Part shown: positions 25,045 through 33,905 of the stretch, piece after piece | Layout: each line of letters opens with the position of its first letter | Numbering within the stretch: the stretch's first letter is position 1 | Source: Methylococcaceae bacterium | GTDB lineage: Bacteria; Pseudomonadota; Gammaproteobacteria; Methylococcales; Methylomonadaceae | Assembly (NCBI GenBank): GCA_013140705.1 | Contig: JABFSH010000054.1 | Span: 1 to 55,560 of the forward strand | Direction of reading: 5' to 3' | DNA length: 55,560 bases | Program-made: the position numbers and the translations under genes | Notes under the pieces: model-generated | Databases searched by the model: none | What the model was told of the DNA's origin: nothing | The model's input: only the letters and a program-made list of their open reading frames with translations

Positions 25045-26028
25045 ATGAAGGAAGAAATAATTGAGCCATCCGACGATGAAATCGATCTGCCATTTGAAGA
25101 AGATTTTCCTTTCGAGGAAGAGCTTGAGGTAGAACCAGCGCTGGGTGGTATTCTTGATGTCGACGATGCTACCGTTTTAAAACTTCGTAACGATAACAGC
25201 TTCGATGCAACGCGGGTTTATCTGAATGAATTGGGTCGCTCGAAATTATTGACGGCGGATCAGGAAAAGTTATATGGCGCCAGAGCGCTAAAAGGAGATC
25301 AGGAAGCCCGTAAAATCATGATCGAAAGCAATTTGCGGCTTGTCGTGAAAATTTCGCGCCGCTATTTGAATAGAGGATTACCGTTACTGGACTTGATTGA
25401 AGAGGGTAATCTGGGTTTGATTCGTGCGGTAGAAAAATTTGATCCTGAACGTGGTTTCAGATTCTCCACGTATGCCACTTGGTGGATTAGACAAACGATC
25501 GAGCGAGCGATCATGAACCAGACAAGAACCATCCGTCTGCCGATTCATATCGTAAAGGAGATGAATGTCTATTTAAAAGCGCAACGCCATTTGACACAAA
25601 CCATGGATCGTGATCCCACGTTTGAAGATATTGCCTTATACCTTAATAAACCTATTTCCAAAGTTGAAAAAATGCTTCGACTGAATGAGCGAGTTGCTTC
25701 CGTCGATGTGCCGGTCGGCAAGGATATGGACAAGCCTTTGCTGGAGTCCATTTCCGATGACGAAGCTACAGGGCATGACGATAAAATTCAGGAAGATGGT
25801 ATCAGAACCAATATCAGTTCCTGGGTATTCCAGCTGCCGGAAAAACAACGGGAAGTGATTTGCCGCCGTTATGGCTTATGCGGGTATGAAAGTGAGACAC
25901 TGGAGCAGGTGGCTCAAGAGCTGAGCGTCACCAGAGAGCGCGTGAGACAAATTCAAATGGATGCGTTAAAAAGACTCAAAGAAATTGTTCATTTTCACGG
26001 TTATTCCTTCGAGTCCATTTTTAATTAA
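25045..26028 (+). CDS. rpoS: RNA polymerase sigma factor RpoS
   Basis: RpoS directs transcription in stationary phase and general stress. The 327-residue protein has region 1.2 ([17 protein letters not shown] near 52-68), the region 2 core ([20 protein letters not shown] and [17 protein letters not shown]), region 3 (about 170-245) and region 4 ([18 protein letters not shown] near 290-307). The acidic N-terminal stretch ([20 protein letters not shown]) is typical of RpoS. An AGAGGGTTG ribosome site precedes ATG 25045. Position after nlpD supports RpoS rather than another sigma-70 relative. Confidence 0.96.
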   Translation: MKEEIIEPSDDEIDLPFEEDFPFEEELEVEPALGGILDVDDATVLKLRNDNSFDATRVYLNELGRSKLLTADQEKLYGARALKGDQEARKIMIESNLRLVVKISRRYLNRGLPLLDLIEEGNLGLIRAVEKFDPERGFRFSTYATWWIRQTIERAIMNQTRTIRLPIHIVKEMNVYLKAQRHLTQTMDRDPTFEDIALYLNKPISKVEKMLRLNERVASVDVPVGKDMDKPLLESISDDEATGHDDKIQEDGIRTNISSWVFQLPEKQREVICRRYGLCGYESETLEQVAQELSVTRERVRQIQMDALKRLKEIVHFHGYSFESIFN

Positions 26029-26085
26029 TCATCAGACTGGTCATTCACAATAAACTAGGATAATTAATCCTTATTAATCAATATC

Positions 26086-26949
26086 TTAGCTATACGTGTT
26101 TTGTAGCGGCCAATCCCTGTAGTTAAAAACCTGTCCATCGGCACGTACTTTTTTGCAATTCGCCAGCGATATTTCTGCAATCACCCATTGTGTGGCATTC
26201 AAGGTGCCGATTGCCGATATACCGTTGTCTGGAAAACCACGGTCAACGGGCGTATAAATAGCGGCGGCTCCGATGTTGACATCAACGGCTTCTGACCAGG
26301 GGGCGCTGCCGACTGTTGGTGATTGAACTACATAACATTGATTTTCCAGGGCTCTTGCCTGACAGCCTATCTTAACCCGGTGATAGCCTGCGAGCGTATC
26401 GGTGCAACTGGGTACCAAAATCAGATTGGCGCCGGCTTCCACCTGTTTTCTGGCAAGCAATGGAAATTCACTGTCGTAACAGATATTGATGGCAATCTTG
26501 CCAAATTCGGTATCAAAACACTTCAATTCGTTACCGCGTTTAATCAGCCACTGCTCATTTTCAAAGCGCGTCATCATCAGTTTGTCCTGAAAATCAAACT
26601 CGCCGCTGGGCATAAACAAATAGGCGCGATTACGATAATCGCCTTCAGGCATTCTGACTGGAAAAGTTCCAGATTGAATGTAGCAGTGATGTTTTAACGC
26701 TAATGTTCGATACAGATCGATATAATCGTCCAGTACCGTTTGCATTGATGCCAACTGGAGGCTGAGCGATGAATAGATGTCTTTCGAAAATAATGATGCC
26801 AGTTCCATACTGGCATATTCGGGAAAGACGAGTATCCGGGCGCTTTCAGTGACTGCTTCCTCGACCCATCGCTCAATTTTGGCACGATAAACTGTCCAAT
26901 GCTCCAGAAAGTCGATGTTGTACTGGGCAGTTGCAATTTTAACGGTCAT
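26086..26949 (-). CDS. Carbon-nitrogen hydrolase (nitrilase superfamily)
   Basis: The 287-residue enzyme has the nitrilase-fold catalytic set: Glu44 in VFPEYASMEL, Lys123 in DFQDKLMMTRFE and Cys157 in INICYDSEFP. The superfamily hydrolyses amides or nitriles; the substrate here is unknown. It overlaps the end of an upstream GNAT acetyltransferase gene by 11 bases. In Bacillus YhcX and relatives, the same two domains are one protein (acetyltransferase then hydrolase), so this pair is the split form and the two products probably act on the same compound. A convergent 57-base gap separates it from rpoS. Confidence 0.85.
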   Translation of the reverse strand: MTVKIATAQYNIDFLEHWTVYRAKIERWVEEAVTESARILVFPEYASMELASLFSKDIYSSLSLQLASMQTVLDDYIDLYRTLALKHHCYIQSGTFPVRMPEGDYRNRAYLFMPSGEFDFQDKLMMTRFENEQWLIKRGNELKCFDTEFGKIAINICYDSEFPLLARKQVEAGANLILVPSCTDTLAGYHRVKIGCQARALENQCYVVQSPTVGSAPWSEAVDVNIGAAAIYTPVDRGFPDNGISAIGTLNATQWVIAEISLANCKKVRADGQVFNYRDWPLQNTYS

Positions 26950-27547
26950 GTTTCAGCCAGAATGTCATGGGTTTAGGGGTTTCTTCGGTATCATCCAGAT
27001 CTTTCCAGGAATAAGTGGTTTTCAATTCCGGATGTTTGACATAACCCCGTTTATTCCAGAACTGATCGAGTGGCACATAGTCGGCAGGCCTGCGCGGATG
27101 ATCGGCAGGGCGTTCCACGCAGCAGAAAGTAATATGTTTGAATCCTCCCAGATCCTGTGCATGCGCTTCGCGGTGTTCAAAAAAGCGTACGCCGATTCCA
27201 TAGCCGCGGTAATTTTTGTCAAGGACGGATTCGCTGCAATAGAAAACATCGTCCAGGTTGTAAGCGTTTTCAATAAACGGTCTTTTTAGCTCGTCGGTTT
27301 CAAATTTCATCGGAATGGCGGTTGAAGCGCCAACGACCTTATCATCATCAAAGGCAATAACAATAACGCTTTCCGGGCAATCAATATAGGTTTGAAGATA
27401 TTTTTTCTCGTAATTGATATCACCTGCGTAGAGATAGGGGAAATCATAAAAGACTTCAATTCTAAGCCTGGCAAGCTCCGGTATATATTGCTGCAGGGCT
27501 GTACCGCTCAATCTTTCAACACGAATATTTTTAGACATTGCCTTCAA
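26939..27547 (-). CDS. GNAT-family N-acetyltransferase paired with nitrilase
   Basis: The 202-residue protein is a GNAT acyltransferase: strand and motif A region YRGYGIGVRFFEHREAHAQ (the R/Q-x-x-G-x-G/A acetyl-CoA signature as YRGYGIG near 114-120) and HITFCCVERPADHPRRP after it. The C-terminal half (KHPELKTTYSWKDLDDTEETP) is typical of the N-terminal acetyltransferase part of YhcX-type fused proteins. Its stop lies inside the start of the hydrolase gene, so the two are translated together. The acyl acceptor is unknown. Confidence 0.8.
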   Translation of the reverse strand: MKAMSKNIRVERLSGTALQQYIPELARLRIEVFYDFPYLYAGDINYEKKYLQTYIDCPESVIVIAFDDDKVVGASTAIPMKFETDELKRPFIENAYNLDDVFYCSESVLDKNYRGYGIGVRFFEHREAHAQDLGGFKHITFCCVERPADHPRRPADYVPLDQFWNKRGYVKHPELKTTYSWKDLDDTEETPKPMTFWLKHDR

Positions 27548-27685
27548 TCAAGAAACAAAAGGCGTATTTTAACTGAACTTTCGGTGATTTGTGTACTCAT
27601 CGGATTGATGGGTGAGACCTAGAAGAAATGCGTTTTTTTGGGATAGGGTTAAAATGGCTTCCGATGTTAATCTACCCAGGCAAGC
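27548..27685. other. Short intergenic stretch before repeat copy D
   Basis: Holds the probable promoter of the GNAT-nitrilase pair (reading leftward). No gene or hairpin stands out. Confidence 0.3.
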
Positions 27686-27838
27686 CTTTCGTGCTGAGAT
27701 AATACAAGTCCCCTTCGGCGGCATGGAGTAACTAAATACTACAGCTGCTTGACGCGTTTATTTATTTCTGTGATTTTATAAGTCAATGATTCAAGGTGCA
27801 TACAACTTGTTACTTTTGAGTTTACCGAATCATGTCCG
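27686..27838. repeat. Modular intergenic element, copy D (right-hand part, diverged)
   Basis: The stretch from CGTGCTGAGATAATACAAG (about 27690) to ACCGAATCATGTCCGGC (about 27825-27841) follows the same order as copy A: a GTGCTGAG start, C-C-C-C-T-T-C-G-G block, TGACGCGTTTATTT-like middle, AAGTCAATGAT, then a TTACTTTTGAGTTTACCGAA end. It is the most diverged copy and lacks the outer ends and left arm. Confidence 0.5.
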
Positions 27839-28010
27839 GCTTGCCGCTTTATTTGATGTTATTGTTAAAGTTTGGCATTATCATATTCGTTAGAGCACAT
27901 TCTAGTAAATATTGTTGAAAACGAAGAAATATCCAGCGCAATTCGGGTATATTCATGCTTGAAAATCAACTCATTTAGAATTGAACCGGCTTTTACGATC
28001 AGGATTGACC

Positions 28011-28238
28011 ATGCATGATAAACAACCCGATAATCCTCTCCACGGCATGACGCTGGAAAAAATAGTGATTGAACTGGTGGCTGGTTGTGGTTGGGAGGAG
28101 TTGGGTCGGGTTATCGACATCCGGTGCTTCAATCATGAGCCCAGTGTTAAATCCAGTTTAAAGTTTTTAAGAAAAACGCCGTGGGCGCGGGCCAAGGTTG
28201 AGGAGTTTTATCTGAGCAGAATCAAGAAATCCCAATAA
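28011..28238 (+). CDS. VF530-family (DUF2132) small protein
   Basis: The 75-residue product matches the VF530/DUF2132 family almost end to end: [40 protein letters not shown] and [20 protein letters not shown]. The solved family fold is a small helical domain with DNA-binding character, and the function is not established. The start at 28011 fits the family N-terminus; an in-frame upstream start at 27981 would add residues not present in homologs. It stands alone between repeat elements. Confidence 0.85.
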   Translation: MHDKQPDNPLHGMTLEKIVIELVAGCGWEELGRVIDIRCFNHEPSVKSSLKFLRKTPWARAKVEEFYLSRIKKSQ

Positions 28239-28265
28239 GCTGTTATTCGAATCCCCTCAGCCAAA

Positions 28266-28285
28266 CCTTCTCCCGCTGGAGAAGG
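28266..28285. terminator. Hairpin repeat after the VF530 gene
   Basis: CCTTCTCC (28266-28273) pairs with GGAGAAGG (28278-28285) around a four-base loop. No T-tract follows, so this may be a dispersed palindrome rather than a true terminator. The same stem recurs at 31522-31546. Confidence 0.45.
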
Positions 28286-28355
28286 GATAGTATGTGAACT
28301 TATCGGATTGGTATAATGCGGTGTATGTCGATGCTGCTCCGGCGCCGAGGCTTTA

Positions 28356-28475
28356 GGGGACCACTAAAAATTGCACTTCGACAAGCGCAGTGCGAACGGT
28401 AGTCTTTTTAAATCAATGATTTATTCGTTCATGCTGAGCCTGTCGAAGCATGAATGGTTAATTTTTAGAGTTTCC
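28356..28475. repeat. Modular inverted-repeat element, copy E (shortest)
   Basis: The 120-base element runs from GGGGACCACTAAAAATT (28356-28372) to AATTTTTAGAGTTTCCC (28459-28475). The internal arms GCACTTCGACAAGCGCAGTG and TTCATGCTGAGCCTGTCGAA are largely complementary, so a transcript of the whole element would fold into one long hairpin. It has neither of the two extra modules of the longer copies and so looks like the basic form. A further partial arm (GAGCAAGCGAGTCGAAGTGC) follows at about 28495-28560. Confidence 0.75.
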
Positions 28476-28569
28476 CTTTATTTTCTTTAAAAGCTGAGCA
28501 AGCGAGTCGAAGTGCATTAATTAAGAAAAATGATGCACTTCAACGGGTTCGGTTTGTTGAACATGCCAA

Positions 28570-30795
28570 TCAAAACTCTTCCCATTCTGTATTATCGACA
28601 ACCTTAAGCTGTGGATTGGCAGCGCCAGCAGTTTGACCCCGTAGGTCGCCACTGCCTTTATACGTTTCCAGTTTCACAACCGGTCTTGCGTTGTCAGCTC
28701 TAGGAACAGAGCTGTTTCGAGTTTTGCTATCTACCCTGAAATGCCCGGCCATAACGCTCAGATTTTCGGTTTGCTCCTGCAGCGCTTCTGCGGAAGCGGC
28801 CGCCTGTTCGACTAAAGCGGCATTTTGCTGTGTGACATCGTCCATCTGTGAGATCGCTTGATTGACCTGGTTTATCCCGGAATTTTGTTCAATTGAGGCG
28901 GCAGAAATTTCAGACACGATGACGGTGACATCGCGAATGGCGCTAACGATTTCCTGCATGGCCTGTCCGGCATTGGCGACCAGTTTGCTGCCGCTAGAAA
29001 CTTTGACTTCCGAGTCGCCGATCAAGTTTTTGATTTCGCTGGCGGCGTTTGCGGCGCGTTGCGCGAGATTGCGTACCTCGCCGGCGACAACTGCAAATCC
29101 GCGGCCTTGTTCACCGGCGCGCGCAGCTTCCACGGCAGCGTTCAGGGCAAGAATATTGGTTTGAAAGGCAATGCCGTCAATGACCGAAATAATCTCGGTA
29201 ATTTTGCGCGAAGATTCGTTGATTGAATCCATCGTGGTGACTACCTGTCCAACCACGTCCACACCTTTACTGGCAACATTTGCAGCATCGATGGCGAGTT
29301 GGTTGGCTTGTTTGGCATTTTCGGTATTGGCATGCACGGTGGAGGTCAGTTCTTCCATACTGGCTGCAGTTTGTTCGAGACTGGCGGCTTGCTCTTCGGT
29401 GCGGTGCGATAAATCATTATTGCCGGAAGCAATTTCTTTGGATGCCAGGTTAATGGCGTTAGCAGAGTCCTGGATGGCCCTCACCATGTCTTTGAGATTT
29501 TCGACGGTGCCGTTGATGCCTTCTTTCATGGCCCCGAGTGTGCCCGGATAATCACGAGTAATGGATTGAGTCAGATCACCCTTAGCCAAGGCTTGCGAGA
29601 CACGCAAGACATCGTTGAAGCCGGTATCGCAGGTTTCAATCATATGGTTGAAATTGGTCAATATGTCCTTGTAGACAAACTCGTATTTGTGAGTATCACA
29701 ACGTTTTGAGTAATCGGCGACTGCGCCCGCGTCGCAGAGCATTTTCAGTTCGTTGCTGACAGCCAGCAGCGTTTTTTTGACGTTATCCATGGCGTCGGTT
29801 ATTTTGGCTTTTTCGCCGGGCAGGCGATCCATGTCGACACTGAAATTACCTTTTGCATACTCGGTGATAACATCCATTACACGCATGGTTCCGGAAATAT
29901 GCGAATCTACCAGGAAGTTAACTTCATGAGCCATTTTACCGAAGACACCGGGAAATGAATCGGCCCACATAGTTTCGCTGATCATGCCGTCGGCGTGTTT
30001 TTGAGCCATAGCATGCTGGGAACCCACAAATTCGTTAAGGGTTTTTTGCATGGTTTTCATTTTATAGATCAGGCTGCTTTTGTCACTTGGTTTGACCACT
30101 ATGTTTGCAGACAGATCACCGATGGAGATATTGTGCACTATTCCGGTGATATATTCGGGATCTCCTCCCAATTGCTGCATGATGTGGCGCACAATACTTA
30201 GTGCGATCAATCCGCCGACAGTCAGAAGCGATGTTCCCAGGATCAGCATCACGGCCATGATCTTGTTGGAAATGGACTCATATTTGATCTGCGCAGCTTT
30301 GGTTTCATTATCCAGGGATATTTTGATCTTATTCAGGTTATCGGCAAGCACCTGAACTTTGGTATCGAGCTTGTCATCAACGGCTGTAATTGCCGAGCCA
30401 TTGTTCGCCTTATCTTGTAATAGTGGCAGCATTTCTGCTTCGTAAATGGCTACAAATGCCCCATATGCCTGCACCGCAACTTTAAGCAGTTGCTTTTCTA
30501 CATCCGTATCCATAATACGTTCGATAGCCCCCCACTGCTTTTCGGCTATGCTCTTACCGGCTTCCCAATCCTTGGCGCTTTCTGTCAGGTTATTGTTGAT
30601 AACGCTGTCCGCGATGATTTGGTAAAGTTCTGCGCCGGTGAAAGAAGCGTCGGTGATCTGCACGCTGTCTTCGCCTCGGGTTTGTAATTCATGTGTTACC
30701 CCGTTAAGTTGATTAAGCCCGAACCATGCTACCGCGAACATGATCAGAATACAGAACGTAAACAGGCCGATTAGAAGATACAATTTTTTTAGCAT
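28570..30795 (-). CDS. Methyl-accepting chemotaxis protein with CheR-tether tail
   Basis: The 741-residue receptor starts at ATG 30795, which has GGAG ten bases upstream; a longer frame from 30918 would add 41 residues without support. TM1 (about 5-27), a helical periplasmic domain (about 28-190), TM2 (about 192-212), HAMP, an extended linker (about 255-440 with further HAMP-like helices) and the signalling domain follow. The hairpin tip [20 protein letters not shown] and the methylation helices on either side are standard. The last residues EWEEF form an x-W-x-x-F pentapeptide, the docking site for CheR/CheB. The ligand is not known. Its linker segment ([18 protein letters not shown]) is closely similar to that of the partial receptor at 54722, so the two are paralogs. 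Confidence 0.92.
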   Translation of the reverse strand: MLKKLYLLIGLFTFCILIMFAVAWFGLNQLNGVTHELQTRGEDSVQITDASFTGAELYQIIADSVINNNLTESAKDWEAGKSIAEKQWGAIERIMDTDVEKQLLKVAVQAYGAFVAIYEAEMLPLLQDKANNGSAITAVDDKLDTKVQVLADNLNKIKISLDNETKAAQIKYESISNKIMAVMLILGTSLLTVGGLIALSIVRHIMQQLGGDPEYITGIVHNISIGDLSANIVVKPSDKSSLIYKMKTMQKTLNEFVGSQHAMAQKHADGMISETMWADSFPGVFGKMAHEVNFLVDSHISGTMRVMDVITEYAKGNFSVDMDRLPGEKAKITDAMDNVKKTLLAVSNELKMLCDAGAVADYSKRCDTHKYEFVYKDILTNFNHMIETCDTGFNDVLRVSQALAKGDLTQSITRDYPGTLGAMKEGINGTVENLKDMVRAIQDSANAINLASKEIASGNNDLSHRTEEQAASLEQTAASMEELTSTVHANTENAKQANQLAIDAANVASKGVDVVGQVVTTMDSINESSRKITEIISVIDGIAFQTNILALNAAVEAARAGEQGRGFAVVAGEVRNLAQRAANAASEIKNLIGDSEVKVSSGSKLVANAGQAMQEIVSAIRDVTVIVSEISAASIEQNSGINQVNQAISQMDDVTQQNAALVEQAAASAEALQEQTENLSVMAGHFRVDSKTRNSSVPRADNARPVVKLETYKGSGDLRGQTAGAANPQLKVVDNTEWEEF

Positions 30796-30918
30796 ACTAC
30801 ACAGTCTCCAACAGGGTTGATTTTTTGCCAGCAGTTTCGAGACATGCCGTTTGATCGCATTTAAGCGTCTAGGCTGATGCTTTGGCTGACCATCATCAGG
30901 TTTGATTAGTATTTCCAA

Positions 30919-31163
30919 GTGCCCTGTTATTGATGCAGGTGTTGTTAATCGTAGGGCGTTGGCGGTTTACCTAGTGAACAAATCAAGTATAGCGATAAAA
31001 TTTAAGTCGATGAAAAATAACACTAACAACTTATATTAAGGCGTTTCAGATTCGTAGGACGGCGCCTAGTTTGGTCGTGCACATTAGGGCAGCGACATTT
31101 GGTGCTTAAGAATACAAGTTTTCCCCTCAGAGAGAGGGTCGGTGAAGTGAGTAAAATGCTTGA
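30919..31163. other. Upstream region of the chemotaxis receptor
   Basis: No gene is seen. GCGACATTTGGTGCT at 31092-31106 shares the first half of the RegA-box consensus but not the G-N-C-G-C end, and is not called. Confidence 0.35.
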
Positions 31164-31459
31164 GGGGGCTTCTAAAAATTGCGCTTCGACAAGCTCTCGG
31201 CAACTGCTCCATGCGTTGCTCTACCTCCTGCATCCATGCAGTCGAGTGCGAACGGTAGTATTTTTAAATCAGTGACTTATCTGTTCGTGCAGAGTAAAAT
31301 AAGCCTCCCTTCGGAGACATGGCGTTACCATGAAACAGTCGCTGTTCGACGTACTTTTGTGTGTTTTCATATCTTTGCAAGTCATTGATATTACAAATAC
31401 AAAAAAGCTGTTTCTTGAGAGCTTGTCGAAGCATGAATGGATAACTTTTAGAGTTCCCC
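31164..31459. repeat. Modular inverted-repeat element, copy F (longest)
   Basis: The 296-base element runs from GGGGGCTTCTAAAAATT (31164-31180) to AACTTTTAGAGTTCCCC (31443-31459). It has both optional modules: the left one of about 60 bases shared (inverted) with copy C at 16359, and the inner one of about 130 bases shared with copies A and B (ATGGCGTTACCATGAAACAG at about 31319-31338 is identical in B). It contains no coding frame and no known RNA motif. Confidence 0.78.
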
Positions 31460-31521
31460 TTGATTTTATTCTTCTCGGCAACTGCTTCCGGCGTTGTCCA
31501 TACTCGGTGCAGTCGTCTTTC

Positions 31522-31546
31522 GCACCTTCTCCAGCGGAGAAGGTGC
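31522..31546. terminator. Strong hairpin 3' of the GST gene
   Basis: GCACCTTCTCC (31522-31532) pairs with GGAGAAGGTGC (31536-31546) around a three-base loop. In the plus direction a TTTTTTT tract follows at about 31555; the GST gene ends at 31567 on the minus strand. The core stem is the same as at 28266-28285, so it may be a copy of a dispersed palindrome used as a terminator. Confidence 0.5.
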
Positions 31547-31566
31547 GTTAATGATTTTTTTACTAC

Positions 31567-32217
31567 TCATTTCTTCTCTAAAAACGCTTTGAACGCAGCA
31601 TCCCTACTTTTCGCCACTTGCTGAACAAAAGGCCGGCTTTCCATGGTTTTTAAGTAATCGGCCAGACCGGGAATGTGATCTGCGACCAGATCGCTACCGT
31701 ATATTTTTTGAGTTGCCAGAGAAATCAGACCAAAATGAGGCCAGGCAACGACATCGGCAGCACTGAGGCAATCTCCCAGAATATAAGGGGAAAAATGGGT
31801 CAGGCGGTCCAGGCCTTTTAATCCCGGGATAATGCGTTCTTTCACTTCGTCCTTGGTTTCTTCAGAAACCGTACCACCCATCAGGGCTTCTTTATACAGA
31901 CGGCGTGCAATGAGCTCGATATTCAATTCCAGATGCTGGATAAATTCCCTGCACTTGGCTCGTTCGAAAGCGGTACCAGGGTAGAGCGGGTTTTCCGGGA
32001 AGGCATCTTCCAGATATTCAAGTATGGCTTGTGATTCTGATAAATAGCCATCCGCCGTTCCGATAAATGGAATTTTGCCCAAGGGTGAACGTTTGAGCAT
32101 GTCATCATTCTGGCTAGGCGCAATGCTTTCCTCAATAAAAGTAATGTTCTTTTCCAGCAATGCCAGTTTTATTTTGTTGTAATAGTTGCTGACCGCAAAA
32201 CCATATAAGGTGATCAT
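31567..32217 (-). CDS. Glutathione S-transferase family protein
   Basis: The 216-residue protein has an N-terminal thioredoxin-like domain (about 1-78): ITLYGFAVSNYYNKIKLALL with Ser10 as the likely glutathione-activating residue, cis-Pro in GKIPFIGT, and the E-S-Q-A-I-L-E-Y-L motif. The helical C-terminal domain includes SPYILGDCLSAADVVAWPH, the family N-capping box region. It is probably a cytosolic conjugating or reducing enzyme; the substrate is unknown. It stands alone, with a hairpin after its stop. Confidence 0.88.
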   Translation of the reverse strand: MITLYGFAVSNYYNKIKLALLEKNITFIEESIAPSQNDDMLKRSPLGKIPFIGTADGYLSESQAILEYLEDAFPENPLYPGTAFERAKCREFIQHLELNIELIARRLYKEALMGGTVSEETKDEVKERIIPGLKGLDRLTHFSPYILGDCLSAADVVAWPHFGLISLATQKIYGSDLVADHIPGLADYLKTMESRPFVQQVAKSRDAAFKAFLEKK

Positions 32218-32366
32218 TGGTAATTCCTCGATGAATCAAGAGCCTTGCACGATCTGCCTTGAACGTGCCAATGGCGGGTGCGAAATTATTCTTTCCTTGC
32301 AATGCTCAACTATACGGTGCGTGTTTGTAAATGTCGATAGATAGTGCAATCGGCGTGTCGCTACCC

Positions 32367-32627
32367 TCATTTTTGATAGTCTTGATAATAATCCTTTTGG
32401 ACGTCGTAGATAAAACTGTCCGTTCCATCACGGATGCCGTACATGAGGCCGTAGATGCCGCGTTCTGAATCTCTGACCGCCTTGTGGATACGGCTAAAAA
32501 AACCAACGGTTTCCTGTCTATTGGGCAACATTGTATCGGTGGGTTTTGCGTCGGCCGGTTGATTGTTGAATGAACAGGCACTCAGCAGAAGCACTGTCCC
32601 GAATGAAATAATGGAGTTGGATAACAT
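32367..32627 (-). CDS. Small lipoprotein of unknown function
   Basis: The 86-residue product starts at ATG 32627, with AAAGGAC upstream; a longer frame from 32714 has no such site. The signal sequence SNSIISFGTVLLLSACS gives lipidation at Cys18 or so. The mature part ends in RGIYGLMYGIRDGTDSFIYD and a Tyr-rich tail YYQDYQK. I do not recognise a family. It is divergent from rlmH. Confidence 0.6.
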   Translation of the reverse strand: MLSNSIISFGTVLLLSACSFNNQPADAKPTDTMLPNRQETVGFFSRIHKAVRDSERGIYGLMYGIRDGTDSFIYDVQKDYYQDYQK

Positions 32628-32862
32628 AAAAAAGTCCTTTAGGATAGTTTTGCATAAGGATATAGCACAAATGGAGCCAGAAATATTAAAAATAGTTCTA
32701 TCAATTAGTTGCATAAGATCACAGGTTGACGGCTGTGTTAAACGTCATTTTTTTGCCGGTCCCTTTACAAGACATAGTTGGTGCTTCCTTTATCAAAAAG
32801 TCGGGTCAATTTTGCATCGGTTCGGATTGCATCAGAGGCTTGTTGTCTGTATCCTGCTTCAC

Positions 32863-33333
32863 ATGCAGATCAATTTAATCACGATAGGAAACCGAATGCC
32901 GGGCTGGGTTCAGCAAGGCTATGATGAATACGCAAAACGTCTGCCGCGCGAATGTGAGCTGCTTCTTAAGGAAATTGCGCCTGATAAACGAGGCAAAAAC
33001 AGCGACATGGCCAGGATTCTCAAAAGTGAAGGTGAAAAAATGACGGCGGCAATACCGCAAAGTGCACATGTTGTAACGCTGGATTTGTCCGGTAAATCCT
33101 GGTCAACGATGGAACTGTCTCAGGCCATGAAACGCTGGCTGGAAAGTGGACAAAATATTGCGTTGCTCATCGGTGGGCCGGAAGGCTTGTCGGAGTCGGC
33201 CAAACTACTGGCGCGTGAATCCTGGAGTTTGTCGAAGCTTACTTTTCCGCATCCTTTGGTACGGATTGTCGTAGCGGAACAGCTTTACCGTGCCTGGAGT
33301 TTACTGAATAATCATCCGTATCATCGCGAATGA
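32863..33333 (+). CDS. rlmH: 23S rRNA m3-pseudouridine1915 methyltransferase RlmH
   Basis: RlmH is a SPOUT methyltransferase that methylates pseudouridine 1915 in 23S rRNA helix 69. The 156-residue protein starts at ATG 32863 (MQINLITIGNRMPGWVQQG), the family start; the much longer upstream frame is rejected. The SAM-binding knot is seen in ALLIGGPEGLSESAK, and the C-terminus LTFPHPLVRIVVAEQLYRAW with NNHPYHRE is invariant in the family. It overlaps maf by four bases and heads the rlmH-maf-rng run. Confidence 0.96.
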   Translation: MQINLITIGNRMPGWVQQGYDEYAKRLPRECELLLKEIAPDKRGKNSDMARILKSEGEKMTAAIPQSAHVVTLDLSGKSWSTMELSQAMKRWLESGQNIALLIGGPEGLSESAKLLARESWSLSKLTFPHPLVRIVVAEQLYRAWSLLNNHPYHRE

Positions 33334-33905
33334 CGATACAGCTTATTCTCGCGTCGGCATCGCCCCGACGCAAGGAACTCCTTGATCAAATTAAAGTCCG
33401 TTATTCTGTCTATCCGGTCGATATTGATGAAACACCTCGCCTGAATGAAGCGCCGCTGGATTATGTATTGCGCATCGCGGGTGAAAAATCGTTGGCTGGT
33501 GTTCAAGGACTGGGATCAGAAACACCGGTGCTGGCAGCTGATACAGTCGTGGTTTTGGGTGCTCAGATCATGGGCAAGCCCAGAGATCAGGACGATGCCA
33601 TTGCCATGCTGTCGCAACTATCCGGTAAAACGCACCAGGTTTTTAGCGCGGTTTCGCTGAGAGGGCATTTTCATCATCAGGCGGTCAGTATCACTGACGT
33701 GACCTTCAGGCCACTGACTCATCCAGAGATTTTGTCCTACTGGCTCACCGGTGAACCCCATGATAAAGCAGGCAGTTATGCGATTCAGGGACTCGGTGCG
33801 CTATTTGTGGAATCGATAAATGGCAGTTTTACCGGCGTGGTCGGTTTGCCGTTGTTTGAAACGGCTGAACTCTTATTAAAACAAGGAATAATAATTTTTA
33901 AATGA
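33330..33905 (+). CDS. maf: Maf-family nucleoside triphosphate pyrophosphatase
   Basis: Maf proteins hydrolyse dTTP/UTP or modified nucleotides to monophosphates, a house-cleaning role. The 191-residue protein has the substrate loop LASASPRRKELLDQI near the start, the catalytic Glu/Asp region (PVLAADTVVVLG near 68-80), GKPRDQDDAIAMLSQLSGKT and the C-terminal GSYAIQGLGALFVESINGSF. The E-S-I-N-G-S-F motif and gene order before rng indicate the YhdE (dTTP/UTP) subtype. It overlaps both neighbours by four bases. Confidence 0.94.
   Translation: MTIQLILASASPRRKELLDQIKVRYSVYPVDIDETPRLNEAPLDYVLRIAGEKSLAGVQGLGSETPVLAADTVVVLGAQIMGKPRDQDDAIAMLSQLSGKTHQVFSAVSLRGHFHHQAVSITDVTFRPLTHPEILSYWLTGEPHDKAGSYAIQGLGALFVESINGSFTGVVGLPLFETAELLLKQGIIIFK

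Noticed and set aside
30796-30918. 41-residue N-terminal extension of the chemotaxis receptor
   Set aside because: The internal ATG at 30795 has a ribosome binding site and puts the first membrane segment at the N-terminus as usual.
31092-31106. Third RegA-box
   Set aside because: GCGACATTTGGTGCT matches only the first half of the consensus and lacks the G-N-C-G-C end.
32563-32862. N-terminal extension of rlmH
   Set aside because: The frame is open, but RlmH proteins are about 155 residues and begin at the Met at 32863.
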